Of a stretch of DNA of 64,000 nucleotides, positions 1 through 11,575 are shown piece after piece (the first letter of the stretch is position 1; every line of letters begins with the position of its first letter). This DNA is from Clarireedia homoeocarpa. Taxonomy: Eukaryota; Ascomycota; Leotiomycetes; Helotiales; Rutstroemiaceae. The notes beneath the pieces were generated by a model, which made no database searches, was not told the DNA's origin, and saw only the letters and a program-made list of their open reading frames with translations. The position numbers and the translations under genes are program-made. The stretch lies in NCBI GenBank assembly GCA_001465935.1, contig LNKV01000008.1, positions 434,001 through 498,000 on the forward strand. The letters run 5' to 3'.

Positions 1-1038
1 ATCAGTGGCAAACCGGAACCAGACGAGGCACGTTTCAAGGTTCTCGACCGAGCCTACGACCTCGGACAAACCTTCTGGGACTCCGCAGACATTTATCTTG
101 ACTCCGAAGACCTTGTCGGAAAATGGTTCAGAAGAACTGGTAAGCGAGATGAGATTTTCCTCGCAACCAAATTCGCAAATAAAGTAGCTGCGGACGGCAG
201 CAGGTCTGTGGATTCTAGTCCGGAGTATTGTCGGGAGGCGTGCGCGAAGAGCTTGAAGAGGCTAGGTATTGAAACAATTGATTTGTATTATTGCCATCGT
301 GTGGACAGAGTTACGCCAATAGAGAAGACGGTCGAGGCTATGGTTGCGTTGAAGAAGTAAGCATATGCTCTGCTAGACTTAGCTGGCGATCATGGCTAAT
401 CTGTCTGGACAGCGAGGGGAAGATCAAATATCTCGGCCTTTCAGAGGTCAGCGCCGACACCATTCGCCGTGCTTGCAAGGTGCATCATATCGATGCTGTG
501 CAGATTGAGTATTCCCCTTTTGCAATTGATATCGAGCAGAACGATGTTCTGAAGACATGTCGTGAGCTCGGGGTGGCTGTTATTGCTTATTCACCACTTG
601 GACGGTACATCTCATCATCTCCAAACACAACACCCTTAATATTAACATATCGGTAGTGGTTTTCTGACCGGGCAATACAAGTCTCGCGACGACTTCGAAG
701 AAGGCGATTTCAGACTCTACTCGCCCCGGTTTTCAGAGGAGAACTTCCCTAAAAACCTCGCTCTAGTAGAGAAGTTCAAACAGATCGCATCGAAGAAAGG
801 ATGCACACCAGGCCAACTTACACTGGCTTGGTTGATGGCCCAGGGTGATGACATTATCCCTATTCCAGGAACAAAGAAGATAAAGTATCTGGAGGAGAAT
901 TTGGGAAGTCTGAATGTGACTCTGACGGGTGAGGAAGAGAAGGAAATCAGGAAGGCGGTGGAGACTGCAGAGGTTCATGGAGCAAGATATCCGGAGGGAA
1001 TGGCAGGGTATCTTTTTGCAGATACGCCGCCACTATGA
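1..1038 (+). CDS. Aldo/keto reductase, 5' end outside the window
   Basis: NAD(P)H-dependent reductase of the aldo/keto reductase superfamily, a soluble TIM barrel reducing aldehydes and ketones. Exons 1-356, 413-604 and 657-1038 join in frame. The reading frame is open at base 1, so roughly the first 40 residues of a normal ~330-residue protein are missing. The tetrad is visible: Asp and Tyr in WDSADIY, Lys in LATKF, His in YYCHRVD. Further family blocks are KIKYLGLSE, AYSPLGRGFLTG and IPGTKK near the C-terminus, which fits NADPH binding. The YYxHRVD form resembles the AKR13-like fungal enzymes. The substrate cannot be read from sequence. The gene lies next to three other oxidoreductases. Confidence 0.93.
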
Positions 1039-2513
1039 ACAATTGACCAGACCAGATGTGTGTGATTAGGGAATCCATGAAATCAGATTACGAAAATATG
1101 CATCGAGATGCCACCTTCAGGATGGGCAATGTGTGAAAAAAATAGATTCGAGACCAGTGAAAAGAAAGATTGTGCTGGAACACGATGTGTGCCTTGTAAG
1201 TCAGCATATCTAAAAAGCGAAAGTCGACTCTGACAAAAAATAACACTCAATCCCAATAAAATCCGCATCACACAAGACACATGTTCGCTCACCATGCTAT
1301 TGCAAAAGAACCCTTCTAGCATCTCAGCATCCTTCCACATCACAGACATTCATTACCCCCGCAAATTGGTACCACCGTTTTTCAGTCGTAAGAACTTTTC
1401 GACCTGTTCCCGTCCTACATCCGCGCTCCATCATGATTCATCATGACCCTGCAGTTCGAATGAGCGATTTGACGCCTGACCGTTAAACTCACTGGCCATT
1501 TCGGAGCTTTCTGTACAGTCATACTCCTAGACCTTTTTGGTATCCCATATCCCGCCTAGTGGTCATAGGGATGTGGCTATACCTATGATTTCCTCTAATT
1601 TGGCTGCCTCGAGGTCTTTCTTGCTCCAAAATCTGGAAATTGTTTCTTCAACGTTAGATATCTCCTCCTGTTTAGGGACTCTGTTTTCCCCAGTACTTCG
1701 CACTCGTATATCTCCATTCAGATTTCGAATATCATTACATCTGTACTCGTCTGTGATGATGGGATTCGGTAGGGAATCGTAAGAGGGCCTTTGGGGTATC
1801 GATGGTATAACGTAGGGTCTACTTCATATTCAAACTAATTGTTGCCTCTCTTCTAGGCCCAAGGCCCCCCCTTTTGTATTCATTTAGCCCTTGTGTCCCT
1901 CGGAGTATCAGTATCCGATTACCCCGCGTTCTCGCACCGATTACCCCCGGGTCTCATTGTTTCCCTCCTGACATCGTCAATCTTAGCATCATGGTCACCA
2001 CTATTTCTTTCATGAAACCTGTGCTGGATCACATGATAGTCTGCAGACCGGGATTCTTGCGAGTGATCTCGATCGATGGATAGAGTTGCCATCTAGATCA
2101 GCCTCCGCCGGTATATTATTCTTGTAGACGTTCCATTTAGCTTGTGCTATCTGGGACTTGAGTAGTTACATATTAAAGATAGGTGGTGCAAATATTAAAG
2201 GAGGTGCGCAGGGTGGTGGTGCGCGTAGGGTCGTGATAAAATACGTTGGCAAATATTATGTCAATATTATGTCAATATCATGTCAATATTATGGTCAAAT
2301 AACGCCGAATATTCGAAGGCTCGTTTTGCCTGCCAATCACCAATCAATTCTCTAGGAACACCTTCTTGCACGCCTACCTATAGCGATAAATAGATTGGTC
2401 AGATATACCACGATACTTATCGTAAGCCTTCTCCCCTCTTACAAATATTAGTATATGGCGCACGTCAATATCAACGACTATCGAAGCAGCCTACTTTGCA
2501 ATTAGTTGGAAAC
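1039..2513. other. Intergenic region, no gene recognised
   Basis: No frame here carries a recognisable domain, and the short ORFs look like chance. Around 2255-2295 there is an AT-rich run repeating the motif tattatgtcaa three times. The last few hundred bases should hold the promoter of the GMC oxidoreductase; I cannot point to a specific element. Confidence 0.5.
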
Positions 2514-4417
2514 ATGGACCCCACAAGCACTTCCTCAACGGATGAACTTCAATCCAACTATGACTATATTATCGTAGGCGGTGGAACAGCAGGCTTGACT
2601 ATAGCTTCTCGACTTTCTGAAGATACAAACATCAGCGTTCTCGTGGTCGAGGCAGGTGCAAACCGAGTGAAGGATCCCAAGATCTTGACCCCAGGTTTAG
2701 TTGGAGCTTTGTATGATAACCCGGATTATGACTGGGAGTTCAAGACTGTCCCGCAGGTAGGTAACACACCAATGCTTTTACATCATGCCAGTAAGCTGAC
2801 TGAAATCAGGAAACACTATCGAGACGCCAGATTCCTCAACCACGTGGGAAAGTCCTTGGTGGATCTAGCGCCATCTACCAGAACAAGATCACCTACAATT
2901 CTAAAGCTGGATTCGACGCATGGGAAAAAGCTGGCAATGAAGGATGGAATTACACTTCTATACAGCCATATCTTCAAAAATTCCACACATATCACAAACC
3001 CGCGACGCACTTTGAGAAGGAAATCCTCGATCACTGTCATGTGGATGAGGTGTTGAATGGCGACGATGGTCCAATTCAGACCAGCTTCAGCGATGCGTTC
3101 AGCCAAACGGATAAAGACTTTTACAAAGTGGTGAATGAATTTGTGACGAAAGAGAATTACGATGATAAAGTGGTTGGTGGGATTGCATCACCGGCTTCTA
3201 TTGACCCGAAAACAAAGAGTCGCAGTTTCTCAGGTGTGGCATATTACAACGCCGAAGTCGCTGCCCGCCCAAATCTTCGAGTGGTTACGGGAGCCCTAGT
3301 TGAGCGAATCATTCTGGAGAAGCAGAATACAGCAGTCAGAGCCACTGGTGTTCAGTTCGTGTCAGTATCGGGCGAGGTACACAAGCCGCATGCGAAGAAA
3401 GAGGTCATTCTCTGTGCAGGAGCTTTTCATTCTCCAGCTATACTTGAGCTTTCAGGTATTGGATCTAGAGATATTCTCAATAAACATGGAATTGAGGCCA
3501 TCGTTGATAATCCCAACGTGGGCGAGAAGCTGCAGGATCATGCTGTAGTCGCAGTGTCCTTCGAAGCAGCGGAGGGCATCCAGACTGCTGATGTTATTGG
3601 GCGAAATCCAGAGATCATGGGTCCACTTATTGAGATGTACCAGAATGATGGGTCAGGACCGCTTGGGCAGTTCTTTACTGCATCTGCATACATGCCACTT
3701 CCCTCTCTTTTTAGTCCCGAAGCAACCTCAGATCTCGCCAACATACTTTCCAAGTCTTCCAACCTCCCGAATGACAAGACTCAGGAGGAAATTGTCTTGG
3801 ATCTCCTTTCTCAACCCAATGCAGCTACCTCCCATTACTTCATGGCGAAAGTACAAATGAACGTCGGCACTTCAACCACCATCAGCGAATACTTCAAACC
3901 CAAACATGCAGAAGATTACATTACCCTCTTCGTCAGCCAAAACTTCCCTCTTTCCCGCGGGAGCGTCCACATCGCTTCTTCGAATGCCCAAGACAAACCC
4001 ATCATTGACCCGAAATACCTCTCCCACCCCCTCGACATCGAACTTCTTGCTCGGCAAGTGCAATTCTTCCATCATCTAATAAGCACTGCACCATTCTCGC
4101 ATAACTTCAAGCCAGGCGGAAAACGCATCCCAGAGTATGGGTTCCAGGACAACCGGGAACCTACAGTGGAAGAAGCAAAACGCATTGTAAAGAACCACTT
4201 GCTGAGCCATTTCCATCCTGTGGGCAGCTGTGCGATGTTGCCGAGGGAGAAGGGCGGAGTGGTGGATACAGAGTTAAGGGTTTATGGGACGGAGGGCCTG
4301 AGAGTGGTGGATGCTAGTGTGTTTCCGTTGAATGTGAGGGGGAATCCGATTACGGCTGTATATGCAGTGGCGGAGCGAGCGGCGGATATCATCAGGGGCC
4401 GTGCGAAGGGTAGCTGA
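2514..4417 (+). CDS. GMC (glucose-methanol-choline) family FAD oxidoreductase
   Basis: Flavoprotein that oxidises an alcohol, sugar or choline-type substrate. Exons 2514-2756 and 2810-4417 are separated by one 53-base phase-0 intron and give 616 residues. The ATG at 2514 is the first in frame and sits 25 residues ahead of the FAD fold. Visible are the dinucleotide motif VGGGTAGLTIASRL followed by VLVVEAG, the GMC signature 1 block GKVLGGSSAI, signature 2 (CAGAFHSPAILELSGIG) and LQDH. At the C-terminus the catalytic His lies in SHFHPVGSCAM and Asn in RGNPITAVY. No signal peptide is apparent, so a cytosolic enzyme of the choline dehydrogenase or aryl-alcohol oxidase type is more likely than a secreted one. 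Exact substrate unknown. Confidence 0.95.
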
Positions 4418-5228
4418 TGGATGGAGGGAGTTGATGTACATACCAGGGTTCACCAATGGAGGTACTAACTATCCGACCATCTCCAAAATTTCGATATTAA
4501 GTAGAATATATTCTTGAGATATTTATTCTGACAAGTTCATATATGGATTCTCAATATTCAAATCTTACTTGGATAATCAGATATACAAGTTCTCAGTGTT
4601 TGGGGTTTACTTAAATGATCAGAAATTCGAGGTTGGTCAGATAGCTAGTACACCTCCTGAAGGTCTGTGTAGCCAATTGCGTAGAATTTTCACTTTTGCC
4701 TGTCATGAGATGCATTCTGTCGATAGGTGAGAGCAAACATCGGATAGTCTTGACTCACTCGTCATGCAATCATTCATCCCAAGCTGCCAAGTACAAGATT
4801 CATGAGCAAGAGAGTTCGGAAATGCTTTTGTTTGAATCCTACATGAGCACCGCGAGGTTTCTGGGCTTCAAGTAAGGCACAGTAGCGTACAAGATGGCGG
4901 TCGAAGCGGTTTCTCATAAAGTATCACCCACGCTGTTCACAAAGTCCCTATTTTTATCTTCTGCGAATCTGCTATTCATCTCCAATATACAATACACCAC
5001 CATCCCTCACATTTCTATAAACACCAACGAAAAAGATAGCCCCCTTGGGGTAAACTTGCGTCGTGAAAGAGATGAATTTTCGAGAATATACCTTCGTATG
5101 CGGAAACTGGATAAGTGAGTAGATATAAGAGATCTTTCTATTCTATTCATCGCTGTTTTTTTAACTATTCTACGCAATACATAAAAGTCTTATACAATCC
5201 GTCGCGCTGCCATCCCGCTAGGATCTTT
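4418..5228. other. Intergenic region between convergent genes
   Basis: Lies between the tail-to-tail GMC oxidoreductase and SDR genes. It is AT-rich. Near 4500-4620 a motif of the type atattcttgagatatttattctgacaa recurs loosely as imperfect repeats. No gene seen. Confidence 0.4.
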
Positions 5229-6396
5229 TTACAGAGAAAATTTCTCGCCTACGAGTTTCTCGCTCAATTCCCAGAGTCGTTCGACGTACTCGGGTTTGGT
5301 GGTGTAATCGGCTGTCTTGATGATCTGGCAGTCGGAGAGGAAAGCTCCTGAGTGGTCTGTGTGTGTTTGTTAGTTTTGTTTGTGTTGTTTTATGAGAGCG
5401 GTGGATGAAATTGTATTTGTGATCTTACCTTTCAGTGCGGGGTCAAGGGCTGCAACGAGGGTGGTGGAAGTTCCTTGTGAGAGATCCTTGTATTCGAACG
5501 CATTTCCATCGACATATCCTACACCGAGTTAGCAAAAACATACCTCTCCAATGCAAAACACTGTTTGCAAAATGCTAAATCAGACATACCTCTATCATTG
5601 AACCGTTTCGCCACATCCGCCCACTCGGCCTGAATATCCACTTCCCGTCCTAGATTGGTGTTGATCACACCAGGATGCAAACTATACGCCTGAATCCCCT
5701 TCCCCTTCAACTTCTTCGCCAATCCTAGCCCGAAAAGTACATTCGCCGTCTTGCTCTGTCCATAACCAGCCCATTTCTCCCAGTCCTTCCCGTCATTGAA
5801 ATTATAATCATCGAACCGCACCTCCCCCAACCCCCACCCATTACTCGACACATTAACCACCCTTGCCCCTTCCGACGCCGCAGCCTCCAGCCCCGGCAGG
5901 AGAAGATTTGTGAGCAGGAAATGCCCCACGTGGTTCGAGCCAAACTGCACTTCTACACCTTCGGCTGTGGTACGGTATTGGGCGGGCGCCATTACACCGG
6001 CGTTGTTGATCAGCACGTGGATTTTGGGCGCGAGAGAAAGCACTTCTTGCGCGGCGGAGCGGATGGATGTGTAGGAGCCGAGATCGCAGTGCACAAAGTG
6101 TACTTTGGTGCTGGGGGAGGCAGCCTGTACCTCTTTGACGGTGGGCGCGGCTGTGGATTCGGAGCGGCCGAGGAGGAGGATGCTGGCGGGTTTGCCATTG
6201 GCAAGGAGAAGAGCTGTTTGGGCGCCAAGTCCGCCGGGCGTGGGGCCGGTGATGACGACTGAGAGAGAGAGTTAGCGAGTTGGTTTATAGGAGTGTGTAA
6301 GGTGAGCTTACATGTTTTTCCAGCGACAGACTGAGGGAAGGCGGCAACGACCTCGACGCCGCTTGTTTGGGAGTTGAATTGGGGGTTGCTAGTCAT
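5229..6396 (-). CDS. Short-chain dehydrogenase/reductase (retinol dehydrogenase/WWOX-like)
   Basis: NAD(P)-dependent oxidoreductase of the SDR superfamily. On the minus strand exons 6396-6312, 6258-5590, 5518-5429 and 5347-5229 join in frame to 320 residues; introns are 53, 71 and 81 bases. The cofactor loop reads ITGPTPGGLGAQ, one residue longer than canonical TGxxxGxG. NNAGVM follows, then the active-site Ser in NVSSNGW, and the catalytic YxxxK in YGQSKTANV. HPGVINTNL after the active site is typical of the retinol dehydrogenase/WW-domain oxidoreductase group. The substrate is unknown. It converges on the GMC gene and may share a pathway with its neighbours. Confidence 0.93.
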
Positions 6397-6660
6397 TTTG
6401 ACGGGTTTATTTGAGGATTGGTTTGGATGTATGAAGATTGATGGGAGATTTGAAGGCTTGAGATGATGGATAGGATTGTATGATGATGTTTATTCTTGAA
6501 CTGATGATATGCTTCTCAAAGCTACCACTCCGCCTCTTTTATATCTTCCCCCTCATCCCCATATCCACTAACTATCCACAGGGTAAGCACCGGCAACATC
6601 GCATTTTTGCATCTTAAAGCCGGCACTTGCATTAAAACCATTTATCGCCGAAAGTGTATA

Positions 6661-6836
6661 CTTGGTGGTTTGGATGAATACTTGGTGGTTTGGATGAATA
6701 CTTATAGTCCCTGTCACCCTCTACTATGAATTTTAACCAATAATATATTACAGATCACATTCAGTCTGCTAACTGATTGGCTCAACCTTATAACGTGGAG
6801 CGACAGGGACCACAAGTATTTACCCAAACCACCAAG
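6661..6836. mobile_element. Small inverted-repeat element (MITE-like) flanked by TA
   Basis: The left end carries a 20-base unit, cttggtggtttggatgaata, twice in tandem (6661-6700), followed by cttatagtccctgtc. The right end (6802-6836) is the inverted counterpart, gacagggaccac then aagtatttacccaaaccaccaag. About 37 bases match in inverted orientation with about five differences. Both ends abut TA, as expected for a Tc1/mariner-type target site. The interior is about 85 non-coding bases. A diverged relative lies at 62120-62279. This is a non-autonomous element by inference; no transposase occurs in the window. Confidence 0.7.
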
Positions 6837-6872
6837 TAATCGCCACAATGTAAATCTTGGATCAAACCCGCG

Positions 6873-6907
6873 AACACCCTTTCCGCCGACATGGCGGAAA
6901 GGGTGTT
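6873..6907. repeat. Perfect 15-base inverted repeat (hairpin)
   Basis: aacaccctttccgcc at 6873-6887 pairs perfectly with ggcggaaagggtgtt at 6893-6907 around a 5-base loop (gacat). It lies just beyond the inverted-repeat element. Nearby, agctgaaagctgcgc occurs twice at about 6998-7032. The G+C content is clearly higher than in surrounding intergenic DNA. Whether it is a transposon relic or a regulatory hairpin cannot be decided by eye. Confidence 0.6.
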
Positions 6908-7124
6908 AGTGCGGCAATGACGGCCGCGTCGCCCGCTCGTCGGATGTAAGGCCAAATTTCATTCGCATCTCCGGTGCTCACGTTATGTCCACCCCAGCTG
7001 AAAGCTGCGCCCCGTAAGCTGAAAGCTGCGCAGCTACATTGTATTCCTACCAGCCTCCGCCGTCGCACTTAAAAATGGCCTCACCCTCCATAGACGTCGT
7101 TCGTGTTATCTTCATTGCTCAATT

Positions 7125-8198
7125 ATGTCTTTACCCGCCCGGATTTTAAATAGTCGATTTCTGGTTACAGTCCCGCAGCCAAGTACTTCTTTGCAAGGGA
7201 AAACCGTCATCATCACTGGAGCAAACGCAGGACTTGGATTCGAAGCTGCAAAGCAGTATCTCTCTCTGGATGCTTCGAAGGTCATTTTAGGTTGCCGATC
7301 ACTCGAAAAGGCAAACGCTGCCAAACTTCTTCTCGAGGGATCCAGCCACTGTGGTCCAGATGTTATCGAAACATGGGAGGTTGACCTCTCGTCGTACCAA
7401 TCAGTCATACGGTTCTGCGAGAAGGCAAAACAACTACCGCGAATTGATGTATTGTTGCTGAATGCTGGCATCATGACAACGGAGTTCCGTATGGTCGAGG
7501 ATAACGAGTCAACTCTTACAGTTAATGTTGTGTCAACATGTTTGATGGGATTTTTGCTGCTACCGAAAATGAAGGAGACTGCTGAGAGATTCGGGACAAC
7601 ACCACATCTCACTGCTGTGAGCTCGGACTTACATGTTGTTGCGAATTTCGCGGAGCGGAAGAGTGATAATATTTTCGAGGTCATGAACGAAAAAGAGAAG
7701 GCGCATATGGCCGATAGGTAAGGAATCTTGTCAACTCTTCAAGCCGTTGTCCACTGACCGGGACCAGATATAATGTATCGAAACTCATGTTGATTTTGAT
7801 CGTACGGCATTTCGTCTTGCTCAAAGGACTTGATTATCCGGTCGTGCTCAATACCGTCAACCCTGGTTTCTGTTATTCAGACCTAGCTAAAGAGAACCAG
7901 AGCCGCCCTGCATTCAAAGTCTTTCAGTCGGTGATGGCTCGGAGTGGTGAAGAGGGTGCAAGAAATATGGTCGTGGCTACCGAGATCGGGAGAGAGTCTC
8001 ATGGGAAGTACATCAGTGATGGGGTCATTAAATGGTACGTTCGCAATTACCAATGCCGGATGAGAAATTCTAACCAAATCGTATAGCGAATCGAGTTTTG
8101 TGAATAGTAAGGCTGGAGCAGCAGCTGGTGAGAAAGTGTGGAAGGAGCTTGCTGCAAAGTTGGAAACAATTAGCCCGGGTGTAATGCAGAATATATAG
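7125..8198 (+). CDS. Short-chain dehydrogenase/reductase
   Basis: Second SDR of the window. Exons 7125-7717, 7768-8034 and 8087-8198 join in frame to 323 residues; the introns are 50 and 52 bases. The cofactor motif TGANAGLG is canonical. LLNAGIM, the serine in AVSSD and the catalytic Tyr and Lys in YNVSK follow; YNVSK is formed across the first intron. NTVNPGFCYSDL is the usual post-active-site segment. It resembles fungal retinol dehydrogenase-like SDRs but is clearly diverged from the SDR at 5.2-6.4 kb, so it is not a recent duplicate. Substrate unknown; a cytosolic or microsomal location is possible. Confidence 0.93.
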
Positions 8199-10285
8199 TT
8201 TCTAACTTTTTGTTTTTAATTCTGTCGTCACATAGAACACATGTAATATAGTTTTCTACGAGCTATATATCCTTTTTGCAAACATCTTCCGACGTAGACC
8301 GACGTAGACCGACGTAGAAGTAAAGGGGTAATTCCCCCAAGCTGTGCCACATGTGGCTGAGCTGTCCTCTAAATCCAACCACGCCAACCAACGTTTGTTC
8401 CCACCTTTCCAACCACACCATCTCATTATCCGTCACCAGATCTCCATTGACATCATTCCCAAACATCAACAATCCCCCATCTCCCATTCAATATACACCA
8501 CGTCCCTCGACACAACCCCCACACATTCGAAAGGAACCCACGCAACCATGGCGCGGTCCGGTTACGGTACCAACCTTCCCACAATATAGCTCGAGCGCAC
8601 AAAACCCCTCACGGTCACCGCTGGCTGGGGTCTCTGGTAGGCTTCGTCGACCGCGACCTTGCTTCAGATATATTTGAAGGATTTTGTGACTCACGTGGAT
8701 TACGGTTGCGGGGAATACTGAGAGAGTAAATGTCCGTCTTAGGGAAGTTCCTTGGAGGTCAACGGCGGCAGTTGTGTGTTCCGGTCATCGGGAGGAAGGT
8801 TATGGAGCATCACCTGCCTATTCAGATAAGAGAATCATCACTGTCTTCATGGTACCATTGAAGATTCCGAACAGAAGAGTGGGCTTCCTACATTGGTGCA
8901 CTGGCCCTAACATGGCAGGAAAATGCTCCATCAATGAAGTATATGGGGCTCTCTTTCGTATCCCTTCCTAAACAAAATGGCGGCATTTGAAATGCACTTC
9001 ACAATCATCGAATACACTGCTGCGCCACTTCACCACGACGAGATTGATGCGAAGATCAAAATTACGAGGGGACAAATATCTACTCACGGGAGTACTGGAG
9101 AACAGGCGCAAATGAGAAAATTCATGAACAATAGTTCTGCGTGCGTTTGAATCGTTCACGCGAAAATAACTCACAGCGGCTCGACGTAGGGGAATCTGGA
9201 GCGTAGCACTTTGATCTATTCGCAATGTGGGCTCCGGCAGCAAACCTAGTAGAGCCCAATCCGGCATTACTGGAAGCTTATATCGATGGAATTGATCAAG
9301 GAAATTGGTGGTAATGGTTTGTCTTACAGCTACTTGATTGATGTTTATATACCGAGTGGTCCTCCAGCCAGCTGGAAACAAACACGTTTCATAGCAGAAC
9401 ATTCTTCGGTCGCCGTCGCTCAACGGATTCTACGACCGTGGCGTCGACGTGGCAAAAAGACGACAAGGCTCATCTGTATATACCTAGAGTAAGACCTCAG
9501 CTCCGACCTCATGATCATTTGCTCACCTGAGCCCACACCTACCGATCTTCCGGTGTTTCAGAATTCCCCTAACACAACAGAGCCTCTTCCTAAGCATTTA
9601 TTCAGGCCGCCAAACAGGTCTCGGAGAGTTCTCCCCCACTCGCATGACCGCATTACGCATAGGCTTCACTCTAATTGTCTTGGAATCTTTCGGACTGGAG
9701 AATATACCCCGCGATTAGGCGTCAGATCTTTTTTCATTCGCGCCACAGCGTCCGCCAATAAGGTCGACCGGCCTTATGTCGAGCCTTGTACACCCAACGT
9801 TACATGATGGTGGTCTCTCAGCCTCGCCGTAAGGACGACCTCTGATAGCCATAAGCGCCGATGTTTTCACGATTGTAAAAGTTTGTACAACCAATCACAA
9901 CACATTATAAGTGTGGCTGGTGGGGTCTTAATGAGGAAGATACGATTTTGGTTTGGGTCTCTCATAAGACCCGGGGAAATTTTTCCATTCAGTCATGTTT
10001 GTGGACTGAAGGCTGAGTGAAAGGATTTGTTTGTTTCTCTTAATCTTTTGCGTCAGACCATCCTCTTTCTCAGCGAAGGAATAAAAGCCTCCCGTCGCTC
10101 TCACGTTTCTTGTCCCATTCTAATTTGCGCCTACCAATCCCAGGTTGTCGTCGTATATATATACATTGCAGTGCCATCCATTTCCTGTTCGAGTTAAAAG
10201 GTATTTCTAGTGAGTCGAAGAATAGAAAAGCTTCGCCCTTGTTCCTTTCCGTTTTTCTCTCCTTCTTTTTTTCTTTACTGCACAA
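8199..10285. other. Long intergenic region, no gene recognised
   Basis: About 2.1 kb without a convincing coding frame. At 8291-8318 gacgtagacc is repeated almost three times. The open frames at 8344-8694, 8968-9423 and 9511-9807 show no domain, no splice-supported extension and no sensible codon pattern. The last ~200 bases before 10286 are pyrimidine-rich, as expected just upstream of a fungal start codon. Confidence 0.5.
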
Positions 10286-11575
10286 ATGGCTTTCGAAAAG
10301 TCAAAGTCATCTTCTCTTCCTCCCCCGCCAAATGACGAATGTTCTCCTCGTCCAAAAGTACGGTCGGGGGATCTGTGTGTGGGTTGCATAGTTTGGTTAT
10401 CGGGTGATAATTGCGATAAGAGTGTTAAATGCTGCAAGAGAAATTGCTGTGGTAAGGTGCTCGGCGAGGATGGATACAACAACCCGGTTGTCGTGCTGAA
10501 GATTCGACAACGAAAGGGATCAAGTGTACGAGGCGATCTCATGTGCTACGTCGCAAACGTAAGTCCCCCATTCCCCACATTCACACTGTCTCTTCCTCTT
10601 CCAACCCCAATCGCACCTGTCGCTAACCTTCCCTAGATAACAACCTTCAACGACATGCCGCTCCAAACCTACCTCTCCCAGTGCCCCCACAACCCCTCCA
10701 TCCGGCACTCCCTCCCTATCTCCCCTATCGACCAAGACTCTTGCATCGAAGCAACACCCTCCTGGCTCCTGCGTATTCAAAAAGGCAGCCTAAAAAAACA
10801 ATCTTACATTGACCTCTCCCACATCTTCAAAATCCCCGCCTCCCACCTGCACACTTACGCCTTCCGCAGCCCCCGCGCATACAAGCTACGCCTCTCCGCC
10901 ACCAGCTACTCCGTCCTCATGGCCGAAATCGGCCTCCGCAACGAACCCTACGAGGACACCGCCTCTCTGTACAAAACCGCCCGCACCCGTCTCGACGCCC
11001 TAGCTCGCGGTAATCGGCAACCCCCTGCTGAGAACGCCCCAAAGAAAATCGCCCGCGTGCGCTTCTGCACGGACAATGATCTGGACGTCCAGGGGAAAAA
11101 ATACCCCATCACTCCGTTTCCCTTCCCGTTTTCCATGTCCTTCCTCCCGCTGCGCGATGTTGGAGTCGAGAATACGGAAACTCAAAGAGAACACTCCAAA
11201 ACAGCTCCCACATCGCCCACCCAACCACCCCTCAAAGAACGCCGCAACGTGCGTTTCACGCTCGAAGGACTCCCGCGCCCGAAAAGCGCGCGCTCCAGGT
11301 CGTCGCTGAGTTTAAGGTTGATGGGTTATGGACAGGGGCAAGGGTATGGAACGATACCAACGCAAACGCAAACGCAAACGCAGGAACCATATCCTACGGC
11401 GCCTCCGACGCCGCAGACGGCGAGGTATCAGAGTTTCTCACCGTATGTGGATCATGGGTGGAGGGACGTGGCGGTGCGGTTTTTGATGGGGTGTTTGGGA
11501 TTGGGCGGGTTGGTTGGGGTATTGAGGATGTGGGGCGAGTTTTTTTTGGGACAGGGGCGTTGGGGGGCTTGGTAG
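10286..11575 (+). CDS. Hypothetical fungal protein with a cysteine-rich N-terminus and hydrophobic C-terminus
   Basis: Not recognised. Exons 10286-10558 and 10637-11575 join in frame across a 78-base phase-0 intron, giving 403 residues. The N-terminal 70 residues include a cysteine-rich stretch (CVGC, CDKSVKCCKRNCCGK) just before the segment NPVVVLKIRQRKG. The central part holds DLSHIFKIPASHLHTYAF. The C-terminal third is low complexity, with a TQTQTQTQ run from a short microsatellite, and ends in the hydrophobic stretch VAVRFLMGCLGLGGLVGVL, possibly one membrane segment. The third codon position is strongly C-rich in the first half of exon 2 and G-rich near the end. Coding status is supported by the clean intron and long frame; function is unknown. 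Confidence 0.75.

Noticed and set aside
5725..6262. Open frames on both strands inside the first SDR gene
   Set aside because: They overlap the SDR exon in other frames; only the spliced SDR frame has family motifs.
8968..9423. 151-codon minus-strand frame
   Set aside because: No domain-like pattern, no splice-supported extension, and its composition looks like random translation of intergenic DNA.
9511..9807. 98-codon plus-strand frame
   Set aside because: No recognisable motif; isolated in an intergenic interval with no sensible start context.
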